Origin: Tiliqua scincoides
Lineage: Eukaryota; Chordata; Lepidosauria; Squamata; Scincidae
Assembly (NCBI RefSeq): GCF_035046505.1
Contig: NC_089824.1
Location: forward strand, 223,652,244-223,716,243
Length of the DNA: 64,000 nucleotides
Reading direction: 5' to 3'
Every line of letters begins with the position of its first letter. Position 1 is the stretch's first letter. Positions 1 through 10,550 of this stretch are shown here, piece by piece. The position numbers and the translations under genes were made by a program. The notes below the pieces were generated by a model. It ran no database searches, was not told the origin of the DNA, and worked only from the letters and a program-made list of their open reading frames with translations.

Positions 1-498
1 GAAGGGAGCTCCTGAGTCCATTTCCTGTGAGCGGACTTTTGGTAAGAAGATAGAAGCACACCAGTGGGCAAGGTACATATACTCTCTCGACCTTCTTTTG
101 TGCCCTGGGGAAAGAATGAGGCTGAAAAAACACAGATGAGCCCCTGAATGAATGGATGACAATGAATGAATTGTGCCTAGCCGGATGTATAGCTGGATGA
201 CAGCATGAATGTTCTTAAGAACGTCATCTTTGGGAATTTGGGGGGGGGGGCCTTCTGTTGATTCCTCATTAGCCTGCCGGGTCGAAAGCAGCTGGTTTGA
301 AGTTCTTCTATGGCCTGTGTTCTTTGCACAACTGTTTTCTAGATGGCTTTGCTGTGCTTTCTTCGGTTTTCACATGCATGTGTTGCACGTTTGTCTCAAG
401 AAGCATCTCAGCCAAACCTATGGCCCAATTCTGTCCTTGGCAGGCCTGCAGAAGGCAGTGGCACTGATGCAGCCTCCGCTGGGAACAAGGCTCACAAA
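1..498. other. Unassigned non-coding DNA
   Basis: I see no gene, recognised repeat or RNA here. A short G run lies at about 240-249. Small open frames on both strands show no family resemblance and are treated as chance. Confidence 0.5.
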
Positions 499-598
499 GG
501 GAGGAAGCAAGGCTGTGAGGTCCAGGAAGCTGGACTAGATGTGCCTTTGGCCTGATCCAGTGGGGCTCTTCTGCTTTTCTGATGTTCCTAAGGCTGGC
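499..598 (+). repeat. CR1 LINE, 3'-end fragment
   Basis: The stretch reading GGAAGCTGGACTAGAT followed by GGCCTGATCCAGTGGGGCTC is the terminal 3' UTR of the CR1 family that recurs throughout the window. Only about the last 100 bp are present, as is usual for 5'-truncated CR1 insertions. It is more diverged than the copies at 43-57 kb. Confidence 0.7.
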
Positions 599-1690
599 TG
601 CAGAGATGGCAGATCACTAGAGGTGTTTGAAAACGGCATTATTTATTTTACTGAAAGGAAGCTTATTGTGTTCAGAAAGAATTGCATATACATTCATTTT
701 GGTGTCACTCCCCCTGATGGTGTCTCACACACACACACCACACTTCACTTGTGACGCAGCTGCTTAGGGCACTGATCCAGCCAAGGCCTAATTTATTTAC
801 CTTCCTTCCCCCCTGGCAGCTGGTGTGGACTTGGCTGATCGCTCCAGGCTGAGCACTCCTGCCACATCTTGCAAGGCCCAACCAGCACCACAGGCTGGCT
901 CTCTGCCCACATAGAGCTGCACAGGATGCACAGGATGACCACAGGCTGCTTGGCTTTGGCCTCTTCCGGAGCGACTGGAGAGCTGACACGGCTCTCCCCC
1001 CTTCTCCTGCCCCATTTTTTTCCTCCTTTTAAGATGAGGCAATGAAATTATTTTTCTACTTGAGCAGTTTTCAATTTAGATTAAGAAAAATCTGTGCTCG
1101 GTTAGCAGCGCTGCAGTAAATCACAAGCAGCGACACTCGGCGCCTGACAGGCCCATCGCTTAGCGGATGCCAACCTTTTTTCAACTTGACAGATTCAGAG
1201 TGTGACATTGAGCGAGGGTGAAGCAAGGCACGGGGGGGGGGGGGAGGAAGGGAGAGGGTGGAGAAGCCGAACAGGGGACCCGGCTGGCCATCTTGTTGCT
1301 CACTACCTGGGAGAGAAGGTCTGGAGGGGACACAGGAGCAAAGGGACTTCCTTACAGGACCAAACCAAAGGTCCTCCTGTCCTAGCTACCTGTTTCCAAC
1401 TGTGGCTAGTCAGATGCCCCAACAGAAAGCCCACCAAAGGCCTTGAATGAGACACAACACTCTTGTTTTGTTTGCCTTCCAGCAGCTGGTACTCAGTGGT
1501 AGACTAGCTCTGTACGTGGAGGTTCTATTTTGCGATCATGGCTAACAACCATCGATTGATGCATCCAGTAGCATCACCACATATTGTGGCGGCAAATTCC
1601 ATGAGTTAATTAAATGTTGGGTGAGGGATGTCCTTATGTGAGGTCTGAACCTGCTGACAAACAGCCTCTTTGCAACCCCGAGCCCTGCCC
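599..1690. other. Unassigned DNA with a possibly conserved AT-rich block
   Basis: No gene is recognised. A short CA run lies at 725-741 and a G run near 1231-1243. The block at about 1025-1215 is unlike the surrounding repeats: a run of AT-rich homeodomain-like words next to a GC-rich stretch, with no open frame. It could be conserved non-coding DNA, but only alignment could show that. Confidence 0.35.
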
Positions 1691-2160
1691 AGAAGCTCCA
1701 AAACCCTGGGAGGAATTTCATCAGGTGGTACAAAGTTTCTTTTCATTTTATGTGGAAGAGGCCTTTTCTCCTCTGTGCTGGAGCATAATTTCTGAGAATT
1801 ACAATATATGAAACTATGCAGTCTTCACAAAATGTGAGTGCAACATTTTCTGAGATTCCAGGAAATTTCTGGCTCCCCTCCTTTGTCTCCCAGGCCTCTT
1901 TTTTGACCCCAGCCCAGGTACAATGTACCCCTGCACCCCCTCTCTTATGGGCCCTGCTATAAAATATAAAATCCCAGGACAGTTTTGGTTTCCCTCCTTT
2001 GGCTCCTGGGCTGCCTTTTTGACCCTGGGCCTTGGTACAATTTACCTCCAACACCTGCCTCTCAAGGGCCCTGGCCCTACCTATTCATCTCTGTATAAGC
2101 CTCTTCTATCCCCTCCTTCCAGTGGTGTCTTTTCCTTAAATCCCAAGGCCAAGACGCCTT
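1690..2160. repeat. Dispersed repeat with an internal duplication
   Basis: The motif GGAATTT(C/T)ATCAGG followed by GGTACAAAGTTTCTTT near 1710-1745 recurs at 35022-35055. At 1860-1950 and 1985-2075 a block of about 95 bp is present twice (CCCTCCTTTG...TTTTTGACCC). A third related stretch is at 35730-35800. The family is not identified. The collagen-like open frame across it on the minus strand is a by-product of this repeat. Confidence 0.45.
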
Positions 2161-2218
2161 TGCTTGTCCTTGTATGGAAGGTACTGCAATTCCCTGGTCG
2201 TTGTAGTCCAACTGTTGT

Positions 2219-3085
2219 GAGACATACAAAATTATGCAAGTGATGGACAGAGTGGATAGAAAGATGCTCTTTTACCTCTCACATAACACCAGAACCAGGG
2301 TTAAGACAGACAAAAGAAAATATTGCTGTACTCAGTGTGTAGTTAGTCTGGAACTCCTTGCCACAGGATGTGGTGATGGTATCTCGCCTGGATGCCTTTA
2401 AGAGGGGATTGGACAAGTTTCTGGAGGAAAAATCCATTATGGGTTACAAGCCATGATGTGTATGTGCAACCTCCTGATTTTAGAAATGGGCTATGTCAGA
2501 ATGCCAGATGCAAGGGAGGGCACCAGGATGAGGTCTCTTGTTATCTGGTGTGCTCCCTGGGGCATTTGGTGGGCCGCTGTGAGATACAGGAAGCTGGACT
2601 AGATGGGCCTCTGGCCTGATCCAGTGGGGCTGTTCTTATGTTCTTAACTACAATTCCCAGGAAGCCTTGCAGGTCTCTTGTTATCTGGTGTGCTCCCTGG
2701 GGCATTTGGTGGGCCGCTGTGAGATACAGGAAGCTGGACTAGATGGGCCTATGGCCTGATCCAGTGGGGCTGTTCTTATGTTCTTAACTACAATTCCCAG
2801 GAAGCCTTGCAGGTCTCTTGTTGTCTGGTGTGCTTCCTGGGGCATTTGGTGGGCCGCTGTGAGATACAGGAAGCTGGACTAGATGGGCCTCTGGCCTGAT
2901 CCAGTGGGGCTGTTCTTATGTTCTTAACTACAATTCCCAGGAAGCCTTGCAGGTCTCTTGTGGTCTTGTGTGGTCCCTGAGGCATTGGGTGGGCCGCTGT
3001 GAGATACAGGACTAGCTGTATCTAGTCCTGGACTAGATGGGCCTATGGCCTGATTCAGCTGGGCCCTTCTTATGGTCTTTCGTTC
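2219..3085 (+). repeat. CR1 LINE 3' part with 140-bp tandem array
   Basis: The first part encodes the C-terminal reverse-transcriptase tail typical of CR1 (with words such as NSLPQDVVM and DAFKRGLDKFLEEKSIMGYK), interrupted by frameshifts. The 3' UTR then repeats with a 140-bp period: the junction motif ACTACAATTCCCAG occurs at 2647, 2787 and 2927. The last unit is diverged and ends near 3085. The same array is found at 43967-44510 and 53187-53770. Confidence 0.85.
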
Positions 3086-3411
3086 TTAAGTGCTCCGTCC
3101 ACACTAGAGAGTGTGCTGGGGTAGGTGCTCTCTTCTCCCCACTGCAGGTGTTTTTGTTCCCAAGCATGCCTGGCATCGCAGAGGTGGAGCCTTTTGTCAG
3201 CAAAGGTCCACCCCCATTTCACTGGCGCCTGCTTCTCCCAAATCCACCATGGTAGCTGAAGCAGCCCTGTTTCACTATTTGAGGACATTTTGACAGATGT
3301 GTTCCCAGAAATACAAGTTCCTAAAGTAATGCCCAAAAAGCTAGGGGTAAAGAAGTCTGATACTTTTTCAATTAATTATCAATAGAACAATAATATTTTA
3401 TATTAACTATG
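3086..3411. other. Unassigned non-coding DNA
   Basis: No gene or repeat is recognised. The sequence becomes AT-rich towards the right. Confidence 0.4.
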
Positions 3412-3745
3412 TAGACTCAAGTTGAGTGACTTGCTCGCAAGTTGGACTTAAGTAATGTCAGTCATTGACTCTGACTCAGAACTTGGACATTTTCACATCC
3501 AAATGTCGCTGTGTGTGTCTGTTCTTGGTGACTGACTTTACCAGCACTTCCACATAGTGTTGCAAGATGATCTGGCAATCCGGAAACAAGCACAATCACC
3601 TCGGAAAGGCAGGAAGTGCGTGCCCTCTTTGCCCAGGTGATAATGCTGCTGCCAGTGGCTCCAGGTTGCCTGCAGCACTTTGATTGCTGCCAATCTGCTG
3701 GGCAGTGGAAGACAGGCACCCAGAGGTGCCTGCCATCAGGGGGTG

Positions 3746-3785
<40 letters not shown>

Positions 3786-3905
3786 TGACTTGAGAGTCTA
3801 GGCTTGACTCGAGAATTTGAGCAAGGACTTGACAATTGACTTGAGGGTAGAAACTTGAGACTTGACTCAAAACTTGGGATTAGGGACTTGAATACATAAA
3901 GAAGC
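3412..3905. repeat. GACTTGAGTC-motif-rich repeat with (CA)n
   Basis: Imperfect copies of the palindromic word GACTTGAGTC are scattered through this block, as they are at 19205-19350. A pure (AC)n microsatellite occupies 3749-3782. The motif style resembles the simple palindromic words inside some DNA-transposon MITEs, but I could not find terminal repeats. Confidence 0.5.
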
Positions 3906-4140
3906 ATATTATAAACTTACTATAGTGTCTAGCTAACTATAAACTAACTATAGTGTGAAGTCAGAGAGGAGAGGGAGTCGGAATCTCTGTACCAACAGGT
4001 TGAATATTATTCTCAGCATAATTGCAGATTCGTTATTATGGTAGCCCCGAATGTTATGTTTAAAGTTATAGATTTAAAAGTACAAACCCATAAAACAAAA
4101 CAGCATTAATGTAGGTTCATTTAAAAGTACCTACAAATAA
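3906..4140. other. AT-rich unassigned DNA
   Basis: Short repeats of the word AACTATAGTG(T/A) lie at 3915-3960. Nothing else is recognised. Confidence 0.35.
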
Positions 4141-4440
4141 CAAGAATAATAATTCTTTATTATTAATAATTCTTTTCAAGATAATAATTCTTAAAATTAT
4201 TGAAATTTTAAAATTCTTAAAATTCTTTTAAAATTCTTAAAATTCTTAAAATTCTTTGAAATTTTAAAGAATTCTTTTAAAATTCTTAAAATTCTTTGAA
4301 ATTATAAAATTCTTAAAATTATTGAAAATAATTTTCAAAATAATTCTTTTACAAGATAATTTTGTATCTTGAAGAATTATAATATTCTTTATTATTCTCC
4401 TGCAGGGAGAATAATAAATTTCTCCCTGCAGGAGAAATGC
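4141..4440. repeat. AT-rich low-complexity tract (AAAATTCTT repeats)
   Basis: Degenerate tandem copies of AAAATTCTT and its complement run for about 250 bp. They end in near-perfect palindromes around CTCCTGCAGGGAG (4390-4437), directly before the LINE. The tract is probably microsatellite-like and would be able to fold. Confidence 0.75.
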
Positions 4441-4448
4441 AGGGAATA

Positions 4449-5830
4449 ACAACAGCCACTCTTTATAGCCTTCATAGATCTCACGAAGGCTTTCGACCTG
4501 GTCAGCAAAGACGGCCTCTTCAAGATTCTCCCCAAGATCGGATGTCCACCCAGGCTCCTCAGCATCATCAGATCTTTCCACAAGGACATGAAGGGCACTG
4601 TTGTCTTCAATGGCTCCACATCAGACCCCTTTGACATCCGAAGCAGAGTGAAGCAGGGCTGTGTTCTTGCGCCAACCTTGTTTGGGATTCTCTTCGCTGT
4701 CCTGCTGAAGCATGCATTTGGAACTGCAACAGAAGGCATCTATCTCCGGACCAGATCAGACGGAAAGCTCTTCAACCTCTCCAGACTGAGAGCAAAGTCC
4801 AAAGTCCAGCTGAAATGTCTGCATGACTTCCTCTTTGCCTACGATGCAGCTGTCACTACCCACTCTGCCAAAGATCTCCAGCAGCTCATGGATCGTTTTA
4901 GCAAGGCCTGCCAAGATTTTGGACTGACAATCAGCCTGAAGAAAACACAGGTCATGGTTCAGGATGTGGACTCACCTCCCTGCATTACAATCTCTGCGCA
5001 TGAACTGGAGGTTGTCCATGACTTTGTGTACCTTGGCTCAACGATCTCCGACACTCTTTCTCTTGATTCCGAGCTAAACAAACACATCGGTAAAGCAGCT
5101 ACCACGTTTTCCAGACTCACAAAGAGAGTCTGGTCCAACAAGAAGCTGACGGAACATACCAAGATCCAGGTCTACAGAGCTTGCGTCCTGAGTACACTTC
5201 TGTACTGCAGCGAGTCATGGACTCTTCACTCACAACAGGAGAGGAAACTGAACACTTTCCACATGCGCTGCCTCCAACGCATTCTCGGCATCACCTGGCA
5301 GGACAAAGTTCCAAACAACACAGTCCTGGAATGAGCTGGAATCCCTAGCATGTATGCACTGCTGAAACAGAGACACCTGCGTTGGCTCGGTCATGTCGTG
5401 AGAATGGATGATGGCCGGATCCCAAAGGATCTCCTCTATGGAGAACTCGTGCAAGGAAAGCGCCCTACAGGTAGACCACAGCTGCGATACAAGGACATCT
5501 GCAAGAGGGATCTGAAGGCCTTAGGAGTGGACCTCAACAAGTGGGAAACCCTGGCCTCTGAGCAGCCCGCTTGGAGGCAGGCTGTGCAGCATGGCCTTTC
5601 CCAGTTTGAAGAGACACTTGGCCAACAGACTGAGGCAAAGAGGCAAAGAAGGAAGGCCCATAGCCAGGGAGACAGACCAGGGACAGACTGCACTTGCTCC
5701 TGGTGTGGAAGGGATTGTCACTCCCGAATTGGCCTTTTCAGCCACACTAGACACTGTGCCAGAACCACCATTCAGAGCGTGATACCAGAGCTTTCGAGAC
5801 TGAAGGTTTCCAACAGACAGATGACAAATA
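4449..5830 (+). mobile_element. 5'-truncated non-LTR retrotransposon (LINE), clade not assigned
   Basis: The frame opens inside the reverse-transcriptase domain with motif A (FIDLTKAFDLV) and motif B (RVKQGCVLAPTLF). The motif C position reads FAYDAA instead of FADD, so the catalytic pair is lost. A 248-codon frame (from 4588) is stopped at 5332 by a TGA, and the same frame continues to about 5895 with the thumb/C-terminal region (RWLGHVVRMDDGRIPKDLLYGEL). The C-terminus has a zinc-knuckle-like CSWCGRDCHSRIGLFSH motif. A second, very similar 3' piece is at 51541-51930. The clade is unlike the CR1, L2, RTE and R4 pieces in this window. Confidence 0.85.
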
Positions 5831-6029
5831 ACAGGTATGGAGTCAGCAACAGGAACAGTCAGGTGGGGTGCTGGCCAAGGGTCCATTCCCATTAGGGGGC
5901 CGCCTGGTTAACCTCTGAAACCTCAGTACTTGGTGGGAGTGCAGCCATGGAGGTCAGTGTGCCCAGATTCAGGCTGAATCCACAGTCACCTGACACTGGT
6001 CCTGCTAGGATCCTCCCCTCACTTTCCAG

Positions 6030-6165
6030 TTCGTCATCTTACTTGCATGGGCAGTTTGTCCTTTCCATTTGGTTCTTAACCTATTTATTTTGCTATGTCA
6101 ATTGTTTTCTGAACTTTTTTTTTGCTGAAAAGCAGTATGTAAACATTCTTAAACATAAAAATAAT
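6030..6165 (+). repeat. L2-like / SINE 3' tail
   Basis: The pattern TTTGCTGAAAAGCAGTATGTAAAC followed by an A-rich end is the usual 3' end of squamate L2 LINEs and the SINEs that borrow it. Confidence 0.5.
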
Positions 6166-6272
6166 ACAGTACAATCCTACACACGTTTATTCAGAAGTCC
6201 CATTTTATCTTATTTTATCTGGGTCCCTTTGGGGAGAAGGGCGGGATAAAAATAAAGTTTATTATTATTAAT
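6166..6272 (+). repeat. L2-type 3' tail ending in (ATT)n
   Basis: GGGTCCCTTTGGGGAGAAGG followed by GCGGGATAAAAATAAA and an ATT run matches, in sense orientation, the 3' end of the L2 element at 45854-46975. A short palindromic foldback piece (ACAATCCTACACACGTTTA) precedes it. Confidence 0.7.
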
Positions 6273-6689
6273 CACAGGAAAGTGTGCATAGATTTGTAGC
6301 TTCAATCTACCTTTGTTTGAACCTGCCTCTAAAGCACATATCTTCCCTAAGTGGGTCACTCCAGGTAACAATGGAGTTGAATTTAAATCTCCTAAAGCAA
6401 TTTATTTGTATTTTTACAATAAAAGACCAAAGTATGTAATTGTTGGAGCAAAAATGCCCAAGTAAATTTAGCTACTTTTAAGGGAACAGGAGCCATACGA
6501 CTCCTATTACTTGTTTTTACTTGTGATAATACTTTGTAGTTGTTTAAAATACTTCACGAGCCGCCTTGAACATTTTCTATGGCATGGGAAAGGCAGGGTA
6601 TAAATTTCTTAAAATAAATAAATAAATATTAGCTGCTTCCTGAAATGGGGACCTTCCACATGGTCCTCATTTGTACTGCTCATTTCCCA
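6273..6689 (+). repeat. Unassigned DNA plus a second L2/SINE tail
   Basis: A tail of L2 type (GAGCCGCCTTGAACATTTTC, then AAAGGCAGGGTATAAATTTC and an AAATA run) ends at about 6632. The preceding 270 bp are unassigned AT-rich DNA and may be the body of the same element. Confidence 0.5.
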
Positions 6690-7332
6690 AACACCACCAT
6701 CTCTTTTTTATTTTTTTAAAAATTATTATCTTGCATATCGCAGCTGCCAGTTCTTTAGATGGATTTAGGATTAATTACTAGTCCACCTTAGGACATTGTA
6801 ATATACTTGCAAATAATGTGTGCTGAACGAAACAGGATAGCTTTCTGAATTTGACCGATAGTAATTTTATCAGTGTTCAGATATTTTAAATGCAGTTCAG
6901 GCATTTTTGGCACTGCACCCAGTGTACCCGTCACAACTGGGGTAACTGGTTTGAGCCATAATCGATTTTGAAATCCTGATATTTACTAATTTTGTCATGC
7001 TCTTTTTCATCAATCCCACTATCACCAGGTATGGATACGTCGATGATGATTACTTTTTTTTCTTTTACTGTACTATTGGGTATATTATGTGCCAAAACGT
7101 TATCAGTTTGTATTTGAAAATCCCACAAGATCTTGACTTTCTCATTTTCTGTCATTTTTTCTGGTTTATGTTCCCACCAATTAGTAACTGTTCTAATGTA
7201 ATTGCCACATAAATTCCAATGGATCATTTGAGCCACTCTATCACATCTAGATTTATAATCAGTTGGTGCTATCTTCTTGCAGAAACTAAGTATATGGTCA
7301 ACTTTTCTTCAGTTTCACCATCTCCTTTTTAT
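6690..7332 (-). mobile_element. R4-clade LINE fragment (restriction-like endonuclease end)
   Basis: Reading on the minus strand, a zinc-binding-like segment and KKIAPTDYKSRCDRVAQMIHW lead into ENEKVKILWDFQIQTD, an IIDVSIPGDS stretch and KEHDKISKYQDFKID. This is the C-terminal restriction-enzyme-like endonuclease region of R4/Dong-type LINEs. The motif usually reading RPDIVV here reads IPNSTV, so the active site is damaged. The C-terminal end continues, with a frame change, towards about 6700. It is a degraded fossil LINE, known from lizards as one of five LINE clades. Confidence 0.75.
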
Positions 7333-7384
7333 TTTTTAAAAGTTATACTAGTCAGGTGTATGTTACTGACTGGTTTGTTTTATC

Positions 7385-7965
7385 CAGACATTGAGTCCTT
7401 CCCAAGGACTTGGGGTGCCTGGTCTTTATCCTAATTGCTGTTATAAATATCGTTGCAAGATGTAAGCTGTTCCCAGTAAAGCTGCTTTTTGTAGTTGGTG
7501 GATGGAAATTTCTTTTCCCCCAGTGCAGTTCGGGTGCTCTTCCCCCTTTTCCGCTTGCTTCTTTATTTGTTCTTTTTTATAAGCCTGCTTTGTTTCATTG
7601 GTATTTAATAATTTCTCGTTGCTAACCATTTTAAGTGCATCCTCTTGACTATGCTTTATTCTTCATGGCCTCTTTTTTCTTCCTCTGCTGTTTGATGGGC
7701 TTGCAGCATTCCTCTTCCACCTGAGTTGCATGAGATATACAGTCTGTCCACATCACTAGGAGCCTGCAGAGCATGGTTGATGGTCGTTATCTTCCTGGTC
7801 TTGGGGTCTAATGCTGACTAGCTCTGCCTGTGTCCAGTCTACTATTCCTGCAGTATACCTAACGACTGGTATAGCCCAGGTGTTTATGGCTTGGACAGCG
7901 TTCCCACCGTTGTTTGGACTTCAGGATTTTTCTGACTCTCCCAATGCATTCACTTTCAATTTTTC
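7385..7965 (-). mobile_element. R4-clade LINE fragment with internal deletion
   Basis: On the minus strand the post-RT region NAVQAINTWAIPVVRYTAGI and VDWTQAEL is followed by VSNEKLLNTNETKQAYKK. It then passes directly to the extreme C-terminus ISIHQLQKAALLGTAYIL. The zinc and endonuclease regions that should lie between are missing. Because this copy has its own C-terminal end, it is a separate insertion from the R4 piece at 6690-7332, in the same orientation. Confidence 0.75.
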
Positions 7966-7994
7966 AAGTTTCAACCATTTTTCTTCTATTACAT

Positions 7995-8517
7995 ACATTA
8001 ATACATTGATGACCCAACCTCATTGGCAGTCTTTCCAATGTGGCCCACACTCGCTCCATGTTTTTTGGTCTAGTGCAACTGTTGTCCAGTGCGGCAGTCC
8101 CTGCTGTTTAAATGAGCTGGAAAAGGTATCTGACCAGCGAGTAGCTGGTCAGCCGTGGATTCTTTTGACATGGTATGGGATCCAGTGCATGATTCTGGTG
8201 CTCCATCGGACGTCTGTTTGGCAGATGACGTGTCCTGCCCATCTGTGCTTTGCAGAAGCCATGTACTTGAGCGGGTCGCGGATCTTGGATTCTTGCTGGC
8301 GGTCTTGACTTCTGCGACCATGTTGCCATTGCTTTCGGAGGTTTGTCCCAAGGAGGCATCTTTCAAGTGCCCGGTGGGTGATTCGCATGGCAGTAACTAT
8401 GGTCTTGTTATCAGCCCATGTTTCTGTGGCATAGCAAAAAGCAGGAAGTACTATGGAGTCAAACAGGTGGGCTCTCAGCTGCGGATCCTGCATCTGACTG
8501 GTGACTTCTCGAATTGA
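7995..8517 (-). mobile_element. RTE-clade LINE fragment
   Basis: The minus-strand frame reads LRAHLFDSIVLPAFCYATET, then ALERCLLGTNL, KIRDPLKYMASAKHRWAGHV and DVRWSTRIMHWIPYHVKR. This is the conserved post-RT region of RTE-type LINEs (RWAGHV...DDRW...WIP.DVKR). The element is 5'-truncated at the microsatellite on its right and contains stops. Confidence 0.75.
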
Positions 8518-8552
8518 TCCCTTGGCAGCCCATGCAGCTTTCCTTCATCTCC

Positions 8553-8609
8553 TGTCTCTTCTTCTTCTTCTTCTTCTTCTTCTTCTTCTTCGTCTTCGTC
8601 TTCTTCTTC

Positions 8610-8640
<31 letters not shown>

Positions 8641-8642
8641 GT
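8553..8642. repeat. (TTC)n / (ATT)n compound microsatellite
   Basis: A run of CTT/TTC triplets with two CGT interruptions passes into a run of ATT triplets ending near 8641. The aromatic-rich open frame over it is an artefact. Confidence 0.95.
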
Positions 8643-10339
8643 GTAGTGCTAGTGCATAAATCTTGTAACTGGAGAAGGAAAATTGGCAGAGAGCAGTGTA
8701 GCACTCATTCAAAAATCAGTTGAAATCCACAAGGCAACACTAGCACCTGATGGTGACCGGAAAGGCAATGAGGCACACGTGTCCAGGCGTGGAAAGGAAG
8801 GCCTGTGACAAGAGGGTCATTCACTCCAGAGGGCAAAAAGCCTGTGACCTTAAAAAGGGGTGCAAGAATAGCACTGACACATCTGTGCAGAAGGAGGCTG
8901 TCCTACTGCTCTGTCAGTTCTCCAGAAGTCAAATTTCCTGAGGTCTGCAAAGAAAAACAAAGGATAACAATGGAGTATTGATGATGTCACAGAGATGCTC
9001 CGTTAAAAGTGAACAAACAAGAGTGGCAATTCCCAAGCTGAATGTCTTGTCTGTGAGCATCCTTGGTGGTGATATCATTTATGTGATATAATTCATAAGC
9101 TGGAGCAACCAGAACTATCACAGTATTCCAGAGATGGCTGCATCAGATACGACTGAGGTTCTGTTCACAAAGGCCCAAACCTTAGGTGCTGCCCCCACCC
9201 CCTGCATGCCAGTGCACCACAATCAGATCCCCCCCCCCCAGCATTCCCGTCACCTTGTCCTCCTGCTCTGGAAGCGGCACTGAAGGAAGTCTCTCTGCCA
9301 GGCTCCCTCTCCTGCCCTGCTTGCCAGCCATTCAACTGAGAGAGGAGGTTCCTGGGCGACGGGGCCATCTGAGGCAGTTGCTTCAGATGGGTCAACTGGG
9401 CACTTCCAAATGTTCCACAAGGAGCCACTGTCTGGGCTGCTGGCCTGGAGAAGAGCAGGACTGCCCCTTTGTCCTGCTGCCTTCCTTCCCTCCCCCCTGC
9501 ACCACAAGCCTCCAGCTGCACGTCTGATTTCTGCTTTCATGACCTAATGCATCTGTTGGGCCCTTCTGTAAGCCATGGAAAAGTTAGTTCATTAGAAATT
9601 CTGGCTATTAGAATAGCAGGAGAAAGTGGCACAAAGCGAGTGGGTGGGGCTCTGGCTTGGGTGGAATGCTCTCTCTGCTTGCTTGCTCGCTTGCATTCTC
9701 TGCCTTCTTCCACCACAGAGCTCGGGGCAGCCTCTTCCTGCCCAAGCAGAGGCCTGTCTCAGCCCCACTGTGGGCATCAGGAAGGTGACTGCTATGCCTT
9801 CAGATGATGTCTCCTCGCATCATCTCCCCTGGAGGGCAGCCGCTTCCCTACCTACCTACCCGCTCGGAAGTCCTCAGGAATGTTGACACTGCGATACCCA
9901 CAAAGGGCATCAAAAGGAATTTTAAGATTCTTCTCAAGGAGAAACACCCTAGAATTTTCAAGGGTAGCCAATGAGTTGCTCTAAGGCCAGTGAAAGTTCT
10001 GTCCATCCCGAGTCCCAAGCCTCCAGGAATGATGCCAGACACACACTGTGAGGGGTAATGTCAGAATGGATCCCGGAGATGGCGATGGGTTGGAGGAGTC
10101 GTGAAAGGAGGAGGCCACTGCCGCAGCACAGGTGCTCCTTCCTGTTGTTTTTCTGTCATCTCAGAAAGCAAGTTTTGCAGCGGTTCTTTTTTTTAAACAT
10201 TGCAAACCTGTGAACAGATGTGGCTGTTGTGTGGGAGTGAGAGGTGTTGCTGTGACTGCACTTGGGCAGCTGTGTTTCTGACATGCCACTTTCAGCTTTC
10301 TGGAGGGAAAAAACCAGTCATTTCAGCCCCCAGCTTAAG
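8643..10339. other. Unassigned DNA, no gene seen
   Basis: A possible old CR1/L3 relic lies near 9095-9180 (CACAGTATTCCAGAGATGGC). C-rich runs occur near 9230. Overlapping open frames on both strands at 9165-9886 follow local GC content, without family resemblance or splice logic. I see nothing else. Confidence 0.4.
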
Positions 10340-10550
10340 GTCTTAGCTTGCCACTGTGTGATTCCGAGCAAAGAATATTTAAAAGTCCTCATTTCTTTGT
10401 GAAAACCCTCAAATACCGAGTTCAAAATATAGCATGCAAATGGATGCAAAACGAACACATTTGCATCCATCACTTGGCATCATTTATTCTGCACCAGGAA
10501 TTCCAGTTTCCGTCGCGCATCAATTTCCCCGCTTTGTGCCAAAACAAGCC
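10340..10550. promoter_or_regulatory. Candidate regulatory element with POU octamers
   Basis: The block contains a perfect octamer ATGCAAAT (10434-10441), a second octamer on the other strand (ATTTGCAT, 10459-10466), and ATGCAAAA (10444-10451). The last two lie within a perfect 11-bp inverted repeat, ATGGATGCAAA / TTTGCATCCAT, spaced by 9 bp. The block is unique in the window, AT-richer than its surroundings and has no coding sense. Regulatory function is inferred from motif content only. Confidence 0.4.

Noticed and set aside
1743-2054. Minus-strand frame with a collagen-like GSPGAKGGKP stretch
   Set aside because: It lies over a duplicated dispersed repeat and has no Gly-X-Y register beyond a few residues.
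9095-9180. An old CR1/L3 relic
   Set aside because: Only one short phrase resembles CR1, which is not enough to list it as a feature.
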